NCBI RefSeq assembly: GCF_917563925.1
Contig: NZ_CAKJTJ010000033.1
Span: 1 to 37,263 of the forward strand
Direction: 5' to 3'
Source: Sutcliffiella rhizosphaerae
GTDB taxonomy: Bacteria; Bacillota; Bacilli; Bacillales; Bacillaceae_I
Length of the DNA: 37,263 bases
The notes below the pieces were generated by a model. It was given only the letters and a program-made list of their open reading frames with translations. It ran no database searches and was not told the origin of the DNA. Both the position numbers and the translations under genes were made by a program. Each line of letters opens with the position of its first letter. Positions within the stretch are counted from its first letter, which is position 1. Of this stretch, positions 1 through 8,437 are shown in pieces.

Positions 1-124
1 CAGCCATTCATCGCACGAAGAAAATGTGTCAGCATTTTCGAGGAGTCTGCGCGTCTTCCACTACGATCAACAAGAGAATTGCATGGATTTAAATAAAAAT
101 GTACCTTTGTCTATACACTGAATA

Positions 125-147
125 GAGCAGGGATTTCCTGCTCTTTT
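125..147 (+). terminator. Intrinsic terminator
   Basis: A perfect 7-bp stem (GAGCAGG / CCTGCTC) with a short ATTT loop is followed by TTTTATTT on the plus strand. It probably ends a plus-strand gene lying mostly to the left of the window. Positions 1-96 are open in frame 1 and end in TAA, but this 31-residue tail is not recognisable. Confidence 0.6.
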
Positions 148-586
148 ATTTATTAAGTAAAATATTTTCTAATATCTTTGCATTTACTTTATCTAAAGTT
201 CCATACCCTTCTTTTTCATTGTTACTAATAATTGTTGATGTATCATTATTTTGATTGAACCAAATCTGATATTCAAATAATCGTTCAGGTATATTCTTAT
301 CAAAATTGAAAAATAGAGTTACCTTTACATCTTCTTTTCTAGCCATTTTAGGTTCTACATTTGGTTCCCACTTAATTTGTTTTATTACTTTTCTTATTGC
401 ATCCCCAGTTTCTTCATCAGTAATCATTACAGATTCTTCATAGCTTCCATCTGCCTTAACCACTTCAATATCTACCCTAGTAAGTTGTTTTAGATCAAAC
501 TTATTCGGAACTTTATTTACACACCCTACTAGAAATATTGAGATAATGAGGAAGATGACAAGGCAGATATTCATTTTATTAGACAA
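146..586 (-). CDS. Hypothetical lipoprotein
   Basis: Encodes 146 residues with a lipoprotein signal peptide: a basic start, a hydrophobic core (residues about 6-21) and the lipobox LVGC, so the mature protein should be anchored to the outer face of the membrane at that Cys. I do not recognise the remainder, which is acidic and lysine-rich with no visible catalytic motif. The start shown is TTG at 586, with a GGGG-containing Shine-Dalgarno about 10 nt upstream. An ATG four codons in is an alternative. It appears monocistronic. The protein is real by signal peptide and ribosome-binding-site logic, but its function is unknown. Confidence 0.65.
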   Translation of the reverse strand: MSNKMNICLVIFLIISIFLVGCVNKVPNKFDLKQLTRVDIEVVKADGSYEESVMITDEETGDAIRKVIKQIKWEPNVEPKMARKEDVKVTLFFNFDKNIPERLFEYQIWFNQNNDTSTIISNNEKEGYGTLDKVNAKILENILLNK

Positions 587-702
587 AAAACCAACCCCTA
601 TTATCTAATTCTTTAATAAATTATACAACATTTCCCAAACGAATCCATGGATGTTCATGTTTGATTGTAGTAGGTTCCTGTGGGAAATAATTAATACGAC
701 GA

Positions 703-745
703 AAAAAGACAGACCAATAAATTGCTAATCGGACTGTCTTTTCAA
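703..745. terminator. Bidirectional hairpin terminator
   Basis: Inverted repeat AAAAGACAG / CTGTCTTTT flanks a loop of about 20 nt. T-rich tails lie on both strands. It sits downstream of the 826-1014 minus-strand gene and probably ends that transcript. Confidence 0.5.
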
Positions 746-825
746 TTTTTATTATTTACTTTTTTCTCACAAAGGAGAACCCGTTAGTTAATTGGCTGAA
801 CTGCTTTTTCTCATAGAAATATTAA

Positions 826-1014
826 TTAGTTTAAATAAATGATGAAGCCCACAACTATAATTACTAATAACACAATATATATAGATGAAAGACGGATAAC
901 ATTTCCCTTTGTAGCCTTCTGATAGTGACGATCACCTTTGCCTGCTACTTGTATGGTCGCCACCAAACCAGCTATTAATATTAGAATACTAATTATTCCT
1001 AACCAAAACATCAT
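826..1014 (-). CDS. Small two-TM membrane protein
   Basis: Encodes 62 residues with two clear hydrophobic segments (about residues 3-24 and 42-60), joined by a basic, polar loop with GKGDRHYQKATKGN. This is typical of small Bacillus membrane proteins of unknown function. A purine-rich ribosome-binding site (AGGGAGAGGG) lies about 8 nt upstream of the ATG. No family assignment is possible by eye. A hairpin about 100 nt downstream gives it its own terminator. Confidence 0.6.
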   Translation of the reverse strand: MMFWLGIISILILIAGLVATIQVAGKGDRHYQKATKGNVIRLSSIYIVLLVIIVVGFIIYLN

Positions 1015-1188
1015 CTAAAGCCCTCTCCCTTCCAAATTATATGAAAAAATCCTAGTTGCCAAAAAATTAGCAAACATCAAGGTGATATATCGATAAAACT
1101 AAATTTCTATCTGTTAAACATGACCTCTACTTATTAAAATACATAAATTGAATGCTCAATTTCAACTGAATTCACGGCAAAATTTCTA

Positions 1189-1216
1189 CAAAAAAAGCAC
1201 CATTTTTATCGGTGCT
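1189..1216 (-). terminator. Terminator of the HxlR regulator gene
   Basis: On the minus strand AGCACC ... GGTGCT is followed by TTTTTTT. It lies about 40 nt beyond the HxlR stop codon, a textbook Rho-independent terminator. Confidence 0.75.
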
Positions 1217-1257
1217 CAGAAATACCTTTATTCAAAGTGAATTAGCAAACTGTCGCT

Positions 1258-1566
1258 TTATGCTTCTAACCAATTGTGTGACCATTTTTCTATCTCTATC
1301 ATTAAGGGTTGTAGTGCTGCGCCTTTATCGGTTAGTGAATATTCAATTCGAACTGGAGTTTCAGGGTAGACTGTTCGTTTTACAATCCCTTCATTCTCCA
1401 AATCCTTTAATCTCTCCGATAGAACTCTTCCGCTTACACCAATGGAAGTTTCAATCGTGCAAAATCGTTGCGGTCCAGATAAAAGCTGATAAAGAATCAA
1501 TCCTGTCCATCTCTGGCTTAGTAATCCCATTGCTTTTTCGAATCTAGGACACCTTGTCTGATCCAT
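1258..1566 (-). CDS. HxlR-family winged-helix regulator
   Basis: Encodes 102 residues from the ATG at 1566. This start is preferred because AAGGAG lies 9 nt upstream. The open frame continues upstream to 1644, but those residues lack family similarity. The sequence is a complete HxlR (DUF24) domain: CPRFEKAMGLLSQRWTGLIL with the family's conserved N-terminal Cys, a recognition helix around GVSGRVLSERLKDLENEGIV, then a beta wing and YSLTDKG. HxlR proteins of the YodB/CatR type use that Cys to sense quinones, diamide or aldehydes and derepress neighbouring detoxification genes. Here it is divergent from a doxX-like gene and an FMN reductase gene, the expected targets. The specific inducer is not deducible. 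Confidence 0.9.
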   Translation of the reverse strand: MDQTRCPRFEKAMGLLSQRWTGLILYQLLSGPQRFCTIETSIGVSGRVLSERLKDLENEGIVKRTVYPETPVRIEYSLTDKGAALQPLMIEIEKWSHNWLEA

Positions 1567-1659
1567 GTTAATCAACTCCTTATCTCTATTATAATCATTT
1601 TCAATGATAATTAAATTATTTTCTACTAAAAACTTACTTGACATTACTAAGTTTTAAAA

Positions 1660-1695
1660 ATATACTTACTTACATAAAGTAACTAACTAACAAAT
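1660..1695. promoter_or_regulatory. Candidate HxlR operator in the divergent promoter region
   Basis: An imperfect palindrome built around TTACTTAC-ATAAA-GTAACTAA (about 1669-1690) occupies the 150-bp gap between the regulator and doxX, where a YodB-type operator would lie. The assignment comes from symmetry and position only. Confidence 0.4.
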
Positions 1696-1720
1696 TCGTC
1701 ATCCAAGGAGTTGCTAATGA

Positions 1721-2125
1721 ATGCCTAATAAAGGAGAAATCGCTACGACGGTGATGAGGGTGTTTTTAGGTATTACCTTCTTCATACACGGACTAGCAAA
1801 GTTTCAAAGTGGTATTGAGAACACGGCAGGATTTTTTGAAAGTTTAGGCTTGCCAGGTTGGACAGCATATGTAATTGCACTGATTGAATTAATTGGTGGA
1901 CTTGCAATGATTTTAGGCTTGGGAACAAGAATAGCAGCCATTTTGTTTGTCCTTATTATGGCTGTTGCAATCGTTAAGGTAAAGTTCTCTGTTGGCTTTT
2001 TAGATGGGTATGAACTGGACTTAGCGTTAATGGTAATTTCCATCTATCTTGCTGCTATTAATCGAACTTTTCTAGCTTTGGACAACGTATTTTTTGGTAA
2101 AGAAAAAGGGTCATTAGGGGTGTAA
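1721..2125 (+). CDS. DoxX-family membrane protein
   Basis: Encodes 134 residues with four predicted transmembrane helices and DoxX family features: an early FxxHGxxKF-type segment (FFIHGLAKFQ), then GLPGW and a central ELIGGLAMILGLGTR block. The ATG has AAGGAG 10 nt upstream. In Bacillus, DoxX proteins such as CatD/MhqP are made with quinone-detoxifying enzymes under YodB or MhqR control, and this one lies opposite an HxlR regulator and 2 bp before an FMN reductase gene. That supports a role in thiol or quinone stress at the membrane. Whether it has enzymatic activity is unclear for the family. Confidence 0.85.
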   Translation: MPNKGEIATTVMRVFLGITFFIHGLAKFQSGIENTAGFFESLGLPGWTAYVIALIELIGGLAMILGLGTRIAAILFVLIMAVAIVKVKFSVGFLDGYELDLALMVISIYLAAINRTFLALDNVFFGKEKGSLGV

Positions 2126-2127
2126 AG

Positions 2128-2727
2128 ATGTCGTTTTTCAAAAAATTATTTGGAATGAAATTAGAGGAGGAACAAACCATGACAGCTGAAAAATTAAACA
2201 TTGGAATTATTTTAGGAAGCACAAGACAAGGACGTGTTAGCCCACAAGTTGGTGAGTGGGTAAAAGGAATTGCGAATAGCCATGGAAATGCGAATTATGA
2301 AATTGTTGATATTGCTGATTTTAATCTTCCTTTCCTAGGAACGACAGATGGTACAGAACCAGGAATCGCTGCTTGGAATGAAAAGCTCACAGAATTAGAT
2401 GGATTTGTTTTTATTGTTCAAGAGTACAACCACAGTATTAGTGGAGCATTGAAAAATGCACTCGATTTTGCCCGTGAAGCATGGCATAACAAAGCAGCTG
2501 GAATCGTAAGTTATGGTTCAACTGGTGGTGCACGTGCTGCTGAACATTTGCGCGGAATTTGTGGAGAGCTTAAAATTGCTGATGTTCGTACACACCCTAC
2601 ACTTTCTTTATTTACGGATTTTGAAAACTTCAGTGAATTCAAGCCACAAGAATTGCATCTTCAAAATGTAACGGAAATGCTTAACGAGGTAGTTGCATGG
2701 AGTGGAGCACTTAAATCTGTGCGTTAA
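2128..2727 (+). CDS. NADPH-dependent FMN reductase family protein
   Basis: A flavodoxin-like fold with the phosphate-binding loop GSTRQGR, a PxFLG-type loop, the flavin-contacting segment EYNHSISGALKNALDF and the SYGSTGGARAAEHLR segment, all hallmarks of NADPH-dependent FMN/quinone reductases of the YieF/azoreductase class. It would bind FMN and reduce quinones, azo compounds or metals with NADPH in the cytosol. The start at 2128 lies 2 nt after doxX. A second ATG at 2179 has a stronger ribosome-binding site (GAGGAGG) and begins the conserved domain directly, giving 182 instead of 199 residues. The gene is cotranscribed with doxX and ends at a strong terminator. Confidence 0.9.
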   Translation: MSFFKKLFGMKLEEEQTMTAEKLNIGIILGSTRQGRVSPQVGEWVKGIANSHGNANYEIVDIADFNLPFLGTTDGTEPGIAAWNEKLTELDGFVFIVQEYNHSISGALKNALDFAREAWHNKAAGIVSYGSTGGARAAEHLRGICGELKIADVRTHPTLSLFTDFENFSEFKPQELHLQNVTEMLNEVVAWSGALKSVR

Positions 2728-2744
2728 TATACAGAACAGCGAAG

Positions 2745-2773
2745 AAACCGGGCTAATCTCTGCCCGGTTTTTT
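2745..2773 (+). terminator. Terminator of the doxX-FMN reductase operon
   Basis: Stem AAACCGGGC / GCCCGGTTT with an 8-nt loop, followed by TTTTTT, 18 nt after the stop codon. Confidence 0.9.
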
Positions 2774-2805
2774 ATGTATGCTTTTGAATGGATAGTTTGA
2801 GGAAA

Positions 2806-3483
2806 TTATATTATTTTTATCATTTCAAATACTACTGAAGCTGATTGATTTCCAGCAAATTCTTCAAAGTCTGTATAAGCTTCTGACGCATTCTCATCTG
2901 CATTATCGGATATACACCTTAGTATTAGAAATGGTATGTCATTAATAAAAGATACATGCCCCACTGAAGAACCCTCCATTTCTACACATGCTGGAGAGTA
3001 ATCTTTAACCAAATTACCTTTTATCATATTATCTTCTACAAAACACTCACCACTAACAATTCTACCAGTATGATATTTTAGGTTTTTAAATTCACACACT
3101 TTTATAGCTAAATTTCTCAGTTCTTCACTCGCAATAAAAGTCTCTTGAAAAGGAAAAAGGTTTTTCATTTGAGCTTTTCTCACATCATGATGAGTAACAT
3201 CTGTTGATATTACAATGTCACTAATGCCAACTTCTTCGTTTAAACTTCCTGCAATACCTGTATTAATGATGTAGTTAATATTAAATTTATCTATTAAGAT
3301 TTGTGTACAGGCTGCTGAATTTACTTTTCCAACCCCACAAAGAGTTAACACAATCTCTTTTTCATTAAGTAGCCCAGTGTAGAATGGAAAACCTGCAATT
3401 CTACTCTCTTCAAATACTACCATTTTTTCTAACACCAAGTCGATTTCAATCTGCATTGCTCCTATAATCCCTATCTTTTTCAT
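2806..3483 (-). CDS. MTA/SAH nucleosidase family protein
   Basis: Encodes 225 residues, close to the usual 230 for 5'-methylthioadenosine/S-adenosylhomocysteine nucleosidase, which hydrolyses the N-glycosidic bond of MTA and SAH to release adenine. Family landmarks in order are IGAMQIE (the Glu matches the catalytic acid), GVGKVNSA, NTGIAGSL, SGECFV, VEMEGSS (ribose-binding Glu) and ISDNAD (catalytic Asp). The change of SGD to SGE and of the usual VEMEGAA to VEMEGSS suggests a divergent paralogue rather than the housekeeping MtnN, so substrate preference may differ. It appears monocistronic with an AAGGAG about 13 nt upstream of the ATG. Confidence 0.85.
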   Translation of the reverse strand: MKKIGIIGAMQIEIDLVLEKMVVFEESRIAGFPFYTGLLNEKEIVLTLCGVGKVNSAACTQILIDKFNINYIINTGIAGSLNEEVGISDIVISTDVTHHDVRKAQMKNLFPFQETFIASEELRNLAIKVCEFKNLKYHTGRIVSGECFVEDNMIKGNLVKDYSPACVEMEGSSVGHVSFINDIPFLILRCISDNADENASEAYTDFEEFAGNQSASVVFEMIKII

Positions 3484-3539
3484 ATTAATGTCTATGCTCC
3501 TTAATTACATAACTCAGCCCCACTTTAGTTAAACATTTG

Positions 3540-4673
3540 TTAGATTACGTTAATTTTTCCCTCTTTTTCACTTAATTCAAGAATGATGTCTTTCACTATC
3601 CAGCCTTCTAAACCATCTTTTTTTATCAAGTCATACCCCTTGCAGGTATCGTCAATAAGGGAAACAATATCACCTTTTCTTACGGTAATTTGTGCACAAG
3701 AAACATCAGTCTTAGCAGTAAAATGCCCCGTTTCATTTTGTAGGATATATTCATTTTTAACGTATAATGATTGATTGGATTTTAACAGTTTACATAAAGT
3801 GAAATGATCATTCTTTTCAACTGGAGCAATATTATAGAGTGGATAGGTAATAGAACCTTGCATTTTGGGTTCTGCACTAAAATCTTTTAATACTTTAAAA
3901 TTCGGGAAATTATCAACATATGTATACGAAAACACGTCTGGAGAAGATGAGGCTCTATTAATGATAAATGCATTTAATTGTCCCGTTGCTTTAACGGCGT
4001 TACCACCATCGATAGCAATTATTTTTTTTGCTTTATCAATAATTGGATTATTTGCTGGTATATTCGATGAATAATTGATAAGTGGCCAATGCCCGACTAT
4101 TACGTATTTGTTTGCACAATGTGACTTGTCTAAAAATGAAGGCAGTGTAATAGCAGTTTTTCGATCGGTTTCTTTCCAATTTTCTATATTCTCTAACCCT
4201 GCATGAACAAATATGTAGTCATCTGTTTCAATAGCAGTTGGTAATTCTGAAAGCCACTTAATTTCTTCCGGAAAATTATTTATTAATAATTCCTTTACCT
4301 CTTGGATATTTGTCTTCTCGTTTACATGGAATCCCAAGAGCTCCAGCCATTCATTTAATAGAGAATTTTTTCTAGCGCATAAATAGTTTATTAACTTAGG
4401 ATTTTCATTTAATAATTCTTCAATTAAAGCCTCACAATTCCCTTCTGTAACATGAACTTTTGGATTATTAGCTGAAAGTTCCATCAAGTAGCTCACAACA
4501 CCTTTGCTATTGCTGCCTTTTTCACATAGATCACCATTAATAATTAAGTAATCCTCCGTATCATAATTAACTTTTTCTAATAACCTTTTCAAAAGTTTTA
4601 ATTCACCGTGAATGTCTGAGATAACTATAACCCTTCCTTTATTCGAAAATGATAATGCTTTTATTTTTTTCAC
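3540..4673 (-). CDS. Calcineurin-like metallophosphatase with C-terminal SH3-like domain
   Basis: I choose the GTG start at 4673 because AAAGGAG lies 9 nt upstream; the frame is open to 4781 but without family similarity. The 377-residue protein has metallophosphatase motifs: SDIHGE near the start, NGDLCEKG, EGNCEAL (the GNHE position, with Cys instead of His), FVHAGLE and VGHWP. The order is typical of PrpE/ApaH-like bacterial phosphatases. The last 70 residues, containing VRKGDIVSLIDD and GWI, resemble a bacterial SH3-like domain, unusual for this class. A His-to-Cys change in a metal-binding motif may alter metal use. The substrate is unknown; phosphoprotein or dinucleoside polyphosphate are family precedents. 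Confidence 0.7.
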   Translation of the reverse strand: MKKIKALSFSNKGRVIVISDIHGELKLLKRLLEKVNYDTEDYLIINGDLCEKGSNSKGVVSYLMELSANNPKVHVTEGNCEALIEELLNENPKLINYLCARKNSLLNEWLELLGFHVNEKTNIQEVKELLINNFPEEIKWLSELPTAIETDDYIFVHAGLENIENWKETDRKTAITLPSFLDKSHCANKYVIVGHWPLINYSSNIPANNPIIDKAKKIIAIDGGNAVKATGQLNAFIINRASSSPDVFSYTYVDNFPNFKVLKDFSAEPKMQGSITYPLYNIAPVEKNDHFTLCKLLKSNQSLYVKNEYILQNETGHFTAKTDVSCAQITVRKGDIVSLIDDTCKGYDLIKKDGLEGWIVKDIILELSEKEGKINVI

Positions 4674-4866
4674 TTTGGAATGCTCCTTTTTTAACGTAAA
4701 TAGAAATTGACTATTGGCCAATCGATACTTTACTGAGAATAACTTGAAAGAACATCTTACATGAGAAGAAATGGGATGCACCTTTTAAAAAGGGTCAATG
4801 TTTGTTGAATTGTGCCCCTTAAAGTTTTCATTTTTCAAATCTCACTAACGTTTTTTCAAGTAATTT

Positions 4867-5363
4867 CTATCCTGTCAATTTCAAAGTTATTGATGTGAAG
4901 GGTAAAACCACCCTCTCGACTTTCTGCTTCTTCTCCCACCCAACAACTATATAGTCCCTTTTATCAAGATAGCGGTTCATAACCTCATATAATTCTAATA
5001 GCTTCTTTTTAGATTCAGCACAGATTTTCGGAGTCGAATATTCTGAAATGGTAATTCCCCAGTGACTAGATACTTCATAAACATATTGTGTACTAAATTG
5101 ATATTTCTGTATATTTTGCAGATTTTCTTCTTCGGCAAAACAACTGCCAATAAAAAATCTTCTGTATATTATTCTTCTTCATTTAATGGTATTTCTCTAT
5201 TACAACCAATGTAGGAAGCTAAACTCAAAGAATCACTCTTTAATTCGGGGTAATCAACTATTCTGTACAGTTTTTATGAAGAAGGTCCATTGCTCTACAA
5301 TCAATCTCAAATCTAAATGCAGCTAGCAAGCTCGTAAACTTGTTAATTAAGAGGTGAAGTTAC
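4867..5363 (-). pseudogene. Decayed gene of unknown family
   Basis: This stretch has no long open frame, but the minus strand carries three consecutive coding-like segments in different frames. The first (about 5363-5262) reads FTSLLAAFRFEIDCRAMDLL. The second (about 5277-5172) includes DYPELKSDSLSLASYIGC and ends at a stop. The third (about 5210-4867) includes VSSHWGITISEYSTPK, then DKRDYIVVGWEKK, and ends at TAG. A ribosome-binding-site-like GAGAGGAGGT lies upstream near 5370, but no good start codon follows. The composition is protein-like, and joining frames with two shifts yields about 160 residues, so I read it as a frameshifted gene remnant. The product is not recognised. Confidence 0.45.
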
Positions 5364-5459
5364 CTCCTCTCTTTCCCTTCTTCACTTATAATATAAAACG
5401 GATCTATACAGGATTTTCTAGAAAAAATGTTGTTCAAACTTCTTTTTCATGCACAATAG

Positions 5460-5633
5460 TTAAAAATTTTTATCGATTATCGGCTTTCCTTCTGCATCAA
5501 CCATTACAGTTAGCCCCATTCCATAACCTTCTTGATGAACAAGGTACAATACACCTGTTTCATTATCGCGAATTATTTTACTCACGGTTAATTTTCCTTG
5601 CTTATAAACTTCTTCAAAACGATTATTTTTCAT
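5460..5633 (-). CDS. DUF6440-like small protein
   Basis: Encodes 57 residues from the ATG at 5633, preferred over the in-frame start at 5657 because AGAGGAGAG lies 7 nt upstream. The sequence RFEEVYKQGKLTVSKIIRDNETGVLYL ... GLTVMVDAEGKPI matches the short all-beta DUF6440 proteins of Bacillus, which have this spacing of DKETGV and GL-DxxGKP motifs. These proteins have no known function. There are no membrane segments or cysteines, so it should be cytosolic. Confidence 0.65.
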   Translation of the reverse strand: MKNNRFEEVYKQGKLTVSKIIRDNETGVLYLVHQEGYGMGLTVMVDAEGKPIIDKNF

Positions 5634-5745
5634 CAAGATACTCTCCTCTTTTTCCAATACATAAATTTGTATACATATAATTAAATACGATACACGTAAC
5701 TAATAAGTTTCATCAGTCTCTTCAAGTAACTTATCTCATTACTAC

Positions 5746-5780
5746 AAAAAATAGTGTTAACCCCTACTCGGATTAACACT
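5746..5780 (-). terminator. Hairpin terminator-like element in a gene-free stretch
   Basis: On the minus strand AGTGTTAA / TTAACACT with a 12-nt loop is followed by ATTTTTT. The 5634-5982 interval holds this hairpin and the one at 5899-5927 but no credible gene. Confidence 0.5.
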
Positions 5781-5898
5781 CACATGACTTTAAGTAATAA
5801 ATATTTCTTAATCTGGAATAGTTTATAAATTTCCCCTACCTTTTACGGAAAGAAGAGTGAATAACGACTCATAGCATTTTCTAAATTTCAATCCAAGC

Positions 5899-5927
5899 AA
5901 AAAAACTCTGTAAACTTACTTTCAGAG
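5899..5927 (-). terminator. Terminator of the AlkD-like gene
   Basis: On the minus strand CTCTG ... CAGAG is followed by TTTTTTT, about 55 nt past the stop of the 5983-6651 gene. Confidence 0.6.
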
Positions 5928-5982
5928 CCTGTCCATATTGAGGCTTTATATTCCTTTATTTTCATGAATTTTTCAGTTGGAA

Positions 5983-6651
5983 TTATTTATTAATTCGTTT
6001 GTTAACTTCAATTGTAATGAACTCCGGCAAATAATTGGGAGTACACCCTTTTGACACCATTTCACCTTTGTAAAGACCGGTTTTTTCACCGATTTTCATA
6101 CAACGCTCTCGATAGTTTTCATTATAAACACCTATCCACCCTGCGGTGAAATTCATAGCCCATTGAACTTCCGGTTCTTCCTGTGCAATATTAGCTTCAA
6201 TTGCAGATAGTAATTCTGCGGTGTTATCAGGCGATGTTTGTCCAGTCCATCTTAATCGTGCTTGGAAATACCAGAAAGCTCGCCTTTGAAGAGCAGAAGA
6301 ACTATTCTCCCATGACTCCATCAATGCAATATTTTTCTTATCTTTGGTGAGCTGATTAGCCATTAACCAATCCATTAAGTTATTTCGTTCATCAAATGTG
6401 TGTGTTTGCATATCCTTATCAAGCTTATTTAGTACATCTTGTGAAAGAAGTTTTTTATCCATAATTAATATTGCCAATAGTCTGGGGGAAAACTCTCCGT
6501 TTGACCAAAGTTCCAAGGCTAGTTCGTGATCTTTTTTTATTTCTTTCGCGATTTTTCGTAAGTCGCCTAGCTTAGTTTTACTATTGAATTGAGATAGAAT
6601 GCTTTCTGCTTTTGATGAGAGTTTTGTTTCTGTGCTATTATTTTTATTCAT
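5983..6651 (-). CDS. DNA alkylation repair (AlkD-like, HEAT-repeat) protein
   Basis: Start ATG at 6651 is chosen for its AAAGGAG 10 nt upstream; the frame extends to 6729 without a ribosome-binding site. The 222-residue product is all-helical, with repeated short helices and the pattern AKEIKKDHELALELWSNGE, then RLLAILIMD, WLMANQL, ESWENSSSALQRRAFW and VQWAMNFTAGWIG, characteristic of the AlkD-like/PF08713 family. AlkD flips out cationic alkylated bases such as 7-methylguanine through HEAT-like repeats. Members with this shorter form are common in Bacillus and may not all be glycosylases. It is monocistronic with its own terminator. Confidence 0.75.
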   Translation of the reverse strand: MNKNNSTETKLSSKAESILSQFNSKTKLGDLRKIAKEIKKDHELALELWSNGEFSPRLLAILIMDKKLLSQDVLNKLDKDMQTHTFDERNNLMDWLMANQLTKDKKNIALMESWENSSSALQRRAFWYFQARLRWTGQTSPDNTAELLSAIEANIAQEEPEVQWAMNFTAGWIGVYNENYRERCMKIGEKTGLYKGEMVSKGCTPNYLPEFITIEVNKRINK

Positions 6652-6886
6652 TTCACATATCTCCTTTTTAAAGCAATGTTTTGGCAGGGTATAATAACTA
6701 AATTTCATCATAAGTCTTATTGCACACAACTATACTATTATATGTAAAAATAATGATTCATTTAACAGTCACTTTTGGTATGGTTCCCCAAAACTAGTGT
6801 TAAACTACATCCTCCACTATCTGACCAGTTTGCCAAAAAGGCATTTAAATAGTGAACACTTTTCTGTCAACCTTCATGAATACCCC

Positions 6887-7951
6887 TTAGCTTACTGATA
6901 TATTATGTTCTACTATTAAATCCTTTAATGCCGCTCTTTTATTCCCGTCGCGCCCAGTAACACTGTCTGCAGTGATTAATGAGTTCAAAATAGCTTCTTC
7001 CGTTGCTTCCCCAACAGCTCTAAAAGCTATATCTATATCCTCTTCGTGAATGATAGACATGGATAAACAGTGTGTCGGTTTTTCATGGGGTATTTTAGTG
7101 GCTGTAGAGAACCCGATGACAACTTCACCACTGCCGTTTGTAATAATGGAACCTGTTCTTGATAGTCCTGTGATAGATCGTTTAATAATACGATTTAGTT
7201 GTCTTTCAGAAACGGGCAGATCTGTTGCAACAACAACGATGATAGATCCTTTATCTTGTTCGGTATTATTTTCGTTAGTGGCAGCCTGCAGCTCCTTGCC
7301 AATTTCTTTCCCGTTAATACGTAAATCGCTCAATGCTCCAAAATTTGTTAGTACTAATACTCCCATCGTGTATTCCCCATGATTCATTTTCATGATTCGA
7401 GATGCTGAGCCAATTCCCCCTTTTAAGGAGTAGCAAACCATCCCCCTCCCAGCTCCAACTGCTCCTTCTTCAAATTCTGCCGCAGTATTTGCTATAGCTT
7501 GAAGTACGTGCTCTGTCTTCACAAACTTAGCTCTAATATCATTCAAAACCATGTCATTACATTCTCCAATAATGGGGTTAACCGTACCAGTTGTGCGACC
7601 TATTTCCAGATTATCCTCTAACATATACTCTATTAATGCATCTGCCGCAGTTCCAACATTTAATGTATTCGTTAAAAGAATCGGTGTTTCCAAAGTGCCC
7701 ATTTCTTCCAATTGAATCGTCCCTATCGTTTTTCCGAATCCATTAATGATGTGACTGGATGCTATTAGCTTCTCTTTAAAGGTATTTCCTTGATGTGGCA
7801 AAATAGCAGTAACCCCTGTTTGCATATCACCATCGCTAAGCGTCACGTGGCCCACCGTCACTGCTGCGACATCTGTTATCCTATTTAGCTTTCCCGGTTC
7901 CATTTGACCTATATTTACTCCGTAGTCGCGAATCCTTTTAGTATTTAGCAT
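6887..7951 (-). CDS. P1-family (DmpA-like) aminopeptidase, possible inactive nucleophile
   Basis: Encodes 354 residues from the ATG at 7951, which follows GAGGAG by about 8 nt; the frame runs to 8008 without support. The sequence is a full DmpA/BapA-type P1 peptidase: RIRDYGVNIG, GKLNRITDV near the N terminus, TNTLNVGTAADAL, GAVGAGRGM and the C-terminal TDLPVSERQL and GLSRTGS blocks. These Ntn-like enzymes self-cleave before a Ser that becomes the N-terminal nucleophile. In this protein the expected site reads TNFG-A-LSDLR (codon GCA at 7336-7334), where I would expect Ser after NFG. A Ser two residues later might substitute. If not, the protein would stay uncleaved and inactive. Confidence 0.85.
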   Translation of the reverse strand: MLNTKRIRDYGVNIGQMEPGKLNRITDVAAVTVGHVTLSDGDMQTGVTAILPHQGNTFKEKLIASSHIINGFGKTIGTIQLEEMGTLETPILLTNTLNVGTAADALIEYMLEDNLEIGRTTGTVNPIIGECNDMVLNDIRAKFVKTEHVLQAIANTAAEFEEGAVGAGRGMVCYSLKGGIGSASRIMKMNHGEYTMGVLVLTNFGALSDLRINGKEIGKELQAATNENNTEQDKGSIIVVVATDLPVSERQLNRIIKRSITGLSRTGSIITNGSGEVVIGFSTATKIPHEKPTHCLSMSIIHEEDIDIAFRAVGEATEEAILNSLITADSVTGRDGNKRAALKDLIVEHNISVS

Positions 7952-8018
7952 CATTACTCTCCTCATTACAATCTTCTGATGTAGGCGGTGTTCATAAAAA
8001 CTTAGCAAGCAGGCGGAA

Positions 8019-8420
8019 CTAGGAATTAGTAGCCTCCAGCCATTTTGTAATGACCTCTCTTAGCTTTGCTTTTTTTTCCTTCACATCGCTTTTACAGGTG
8101 AATTTCACAATCGCTCGATTAGATGAAACCCATTCTAGTAAACCGGTAGAATCAACGATTAATGGTTCATTTTCTTTAGAGTCTTTTACTTTAGCACCTA
8201 GATGAAAAATCAGTCTAAAATATCCTTTTCCATTTAAATTAAATGTTATCCTGTCTTCATTATGATAGCAAAAACTAGGGGCATTCCATTTGATGTGTTC
8301 CGTAATTTTTTGATCTGTGCTCAAAATAATTCTTCTTACTTCTTCTATTTCTTCCTTATGAGGATGTGTTAAATTTTCTAAAAATGCCTCCACTTGCTCG
8401 GAACCAGACTTCTTCTCCAT
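8019..8420 (-). CDS. DUF1801 domain protein
   Basis: Encodes 133 residues with the YdhG/DUF1801 pattern: VEAFLENL ... HPHKEEIEEVRRII near the N terminus, EHIKWNAPSF in the middle and a final WLEA helix. The fold is related to the iron chaperone frataxin-like YdhG group, but the biochemical role is not established. GGAGG precedes the ATG by 11 nt. It lies 17 nt after the serine-hydrolase gene and 67 nt before the P1 peptidase gene on the same strand, so the three may be cotranscribed. Confidence 0.75.
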   Translation of the reverse strand: MEKKSGSEQVEAFLENLTHPHKEEIEEVRRIILSTDQKITEHIKWNAPSFCYHNEDRITFNLNGKGYFRLIFHLGAKVKDSKENEPLIVDSTGLLEWVSSNRAIVKFTCKSDVKEKKAKLREVITKWLEATNS

Positions 8421-8437
8421 TTATACCACATCCTCCA

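Noticed and set aside
1-96. Open frame at the left edge ending TAA at 94-96
   Set aside because: Only 31 residues with no recognisable similarity, and another frame is equally open; not enough to call a partial gene.
1212-1547. Plus-strand frame antisense to the HxlR regulator
   Set aside because: It starts inside a terminator hairpin and mirrors a well-supported gene.
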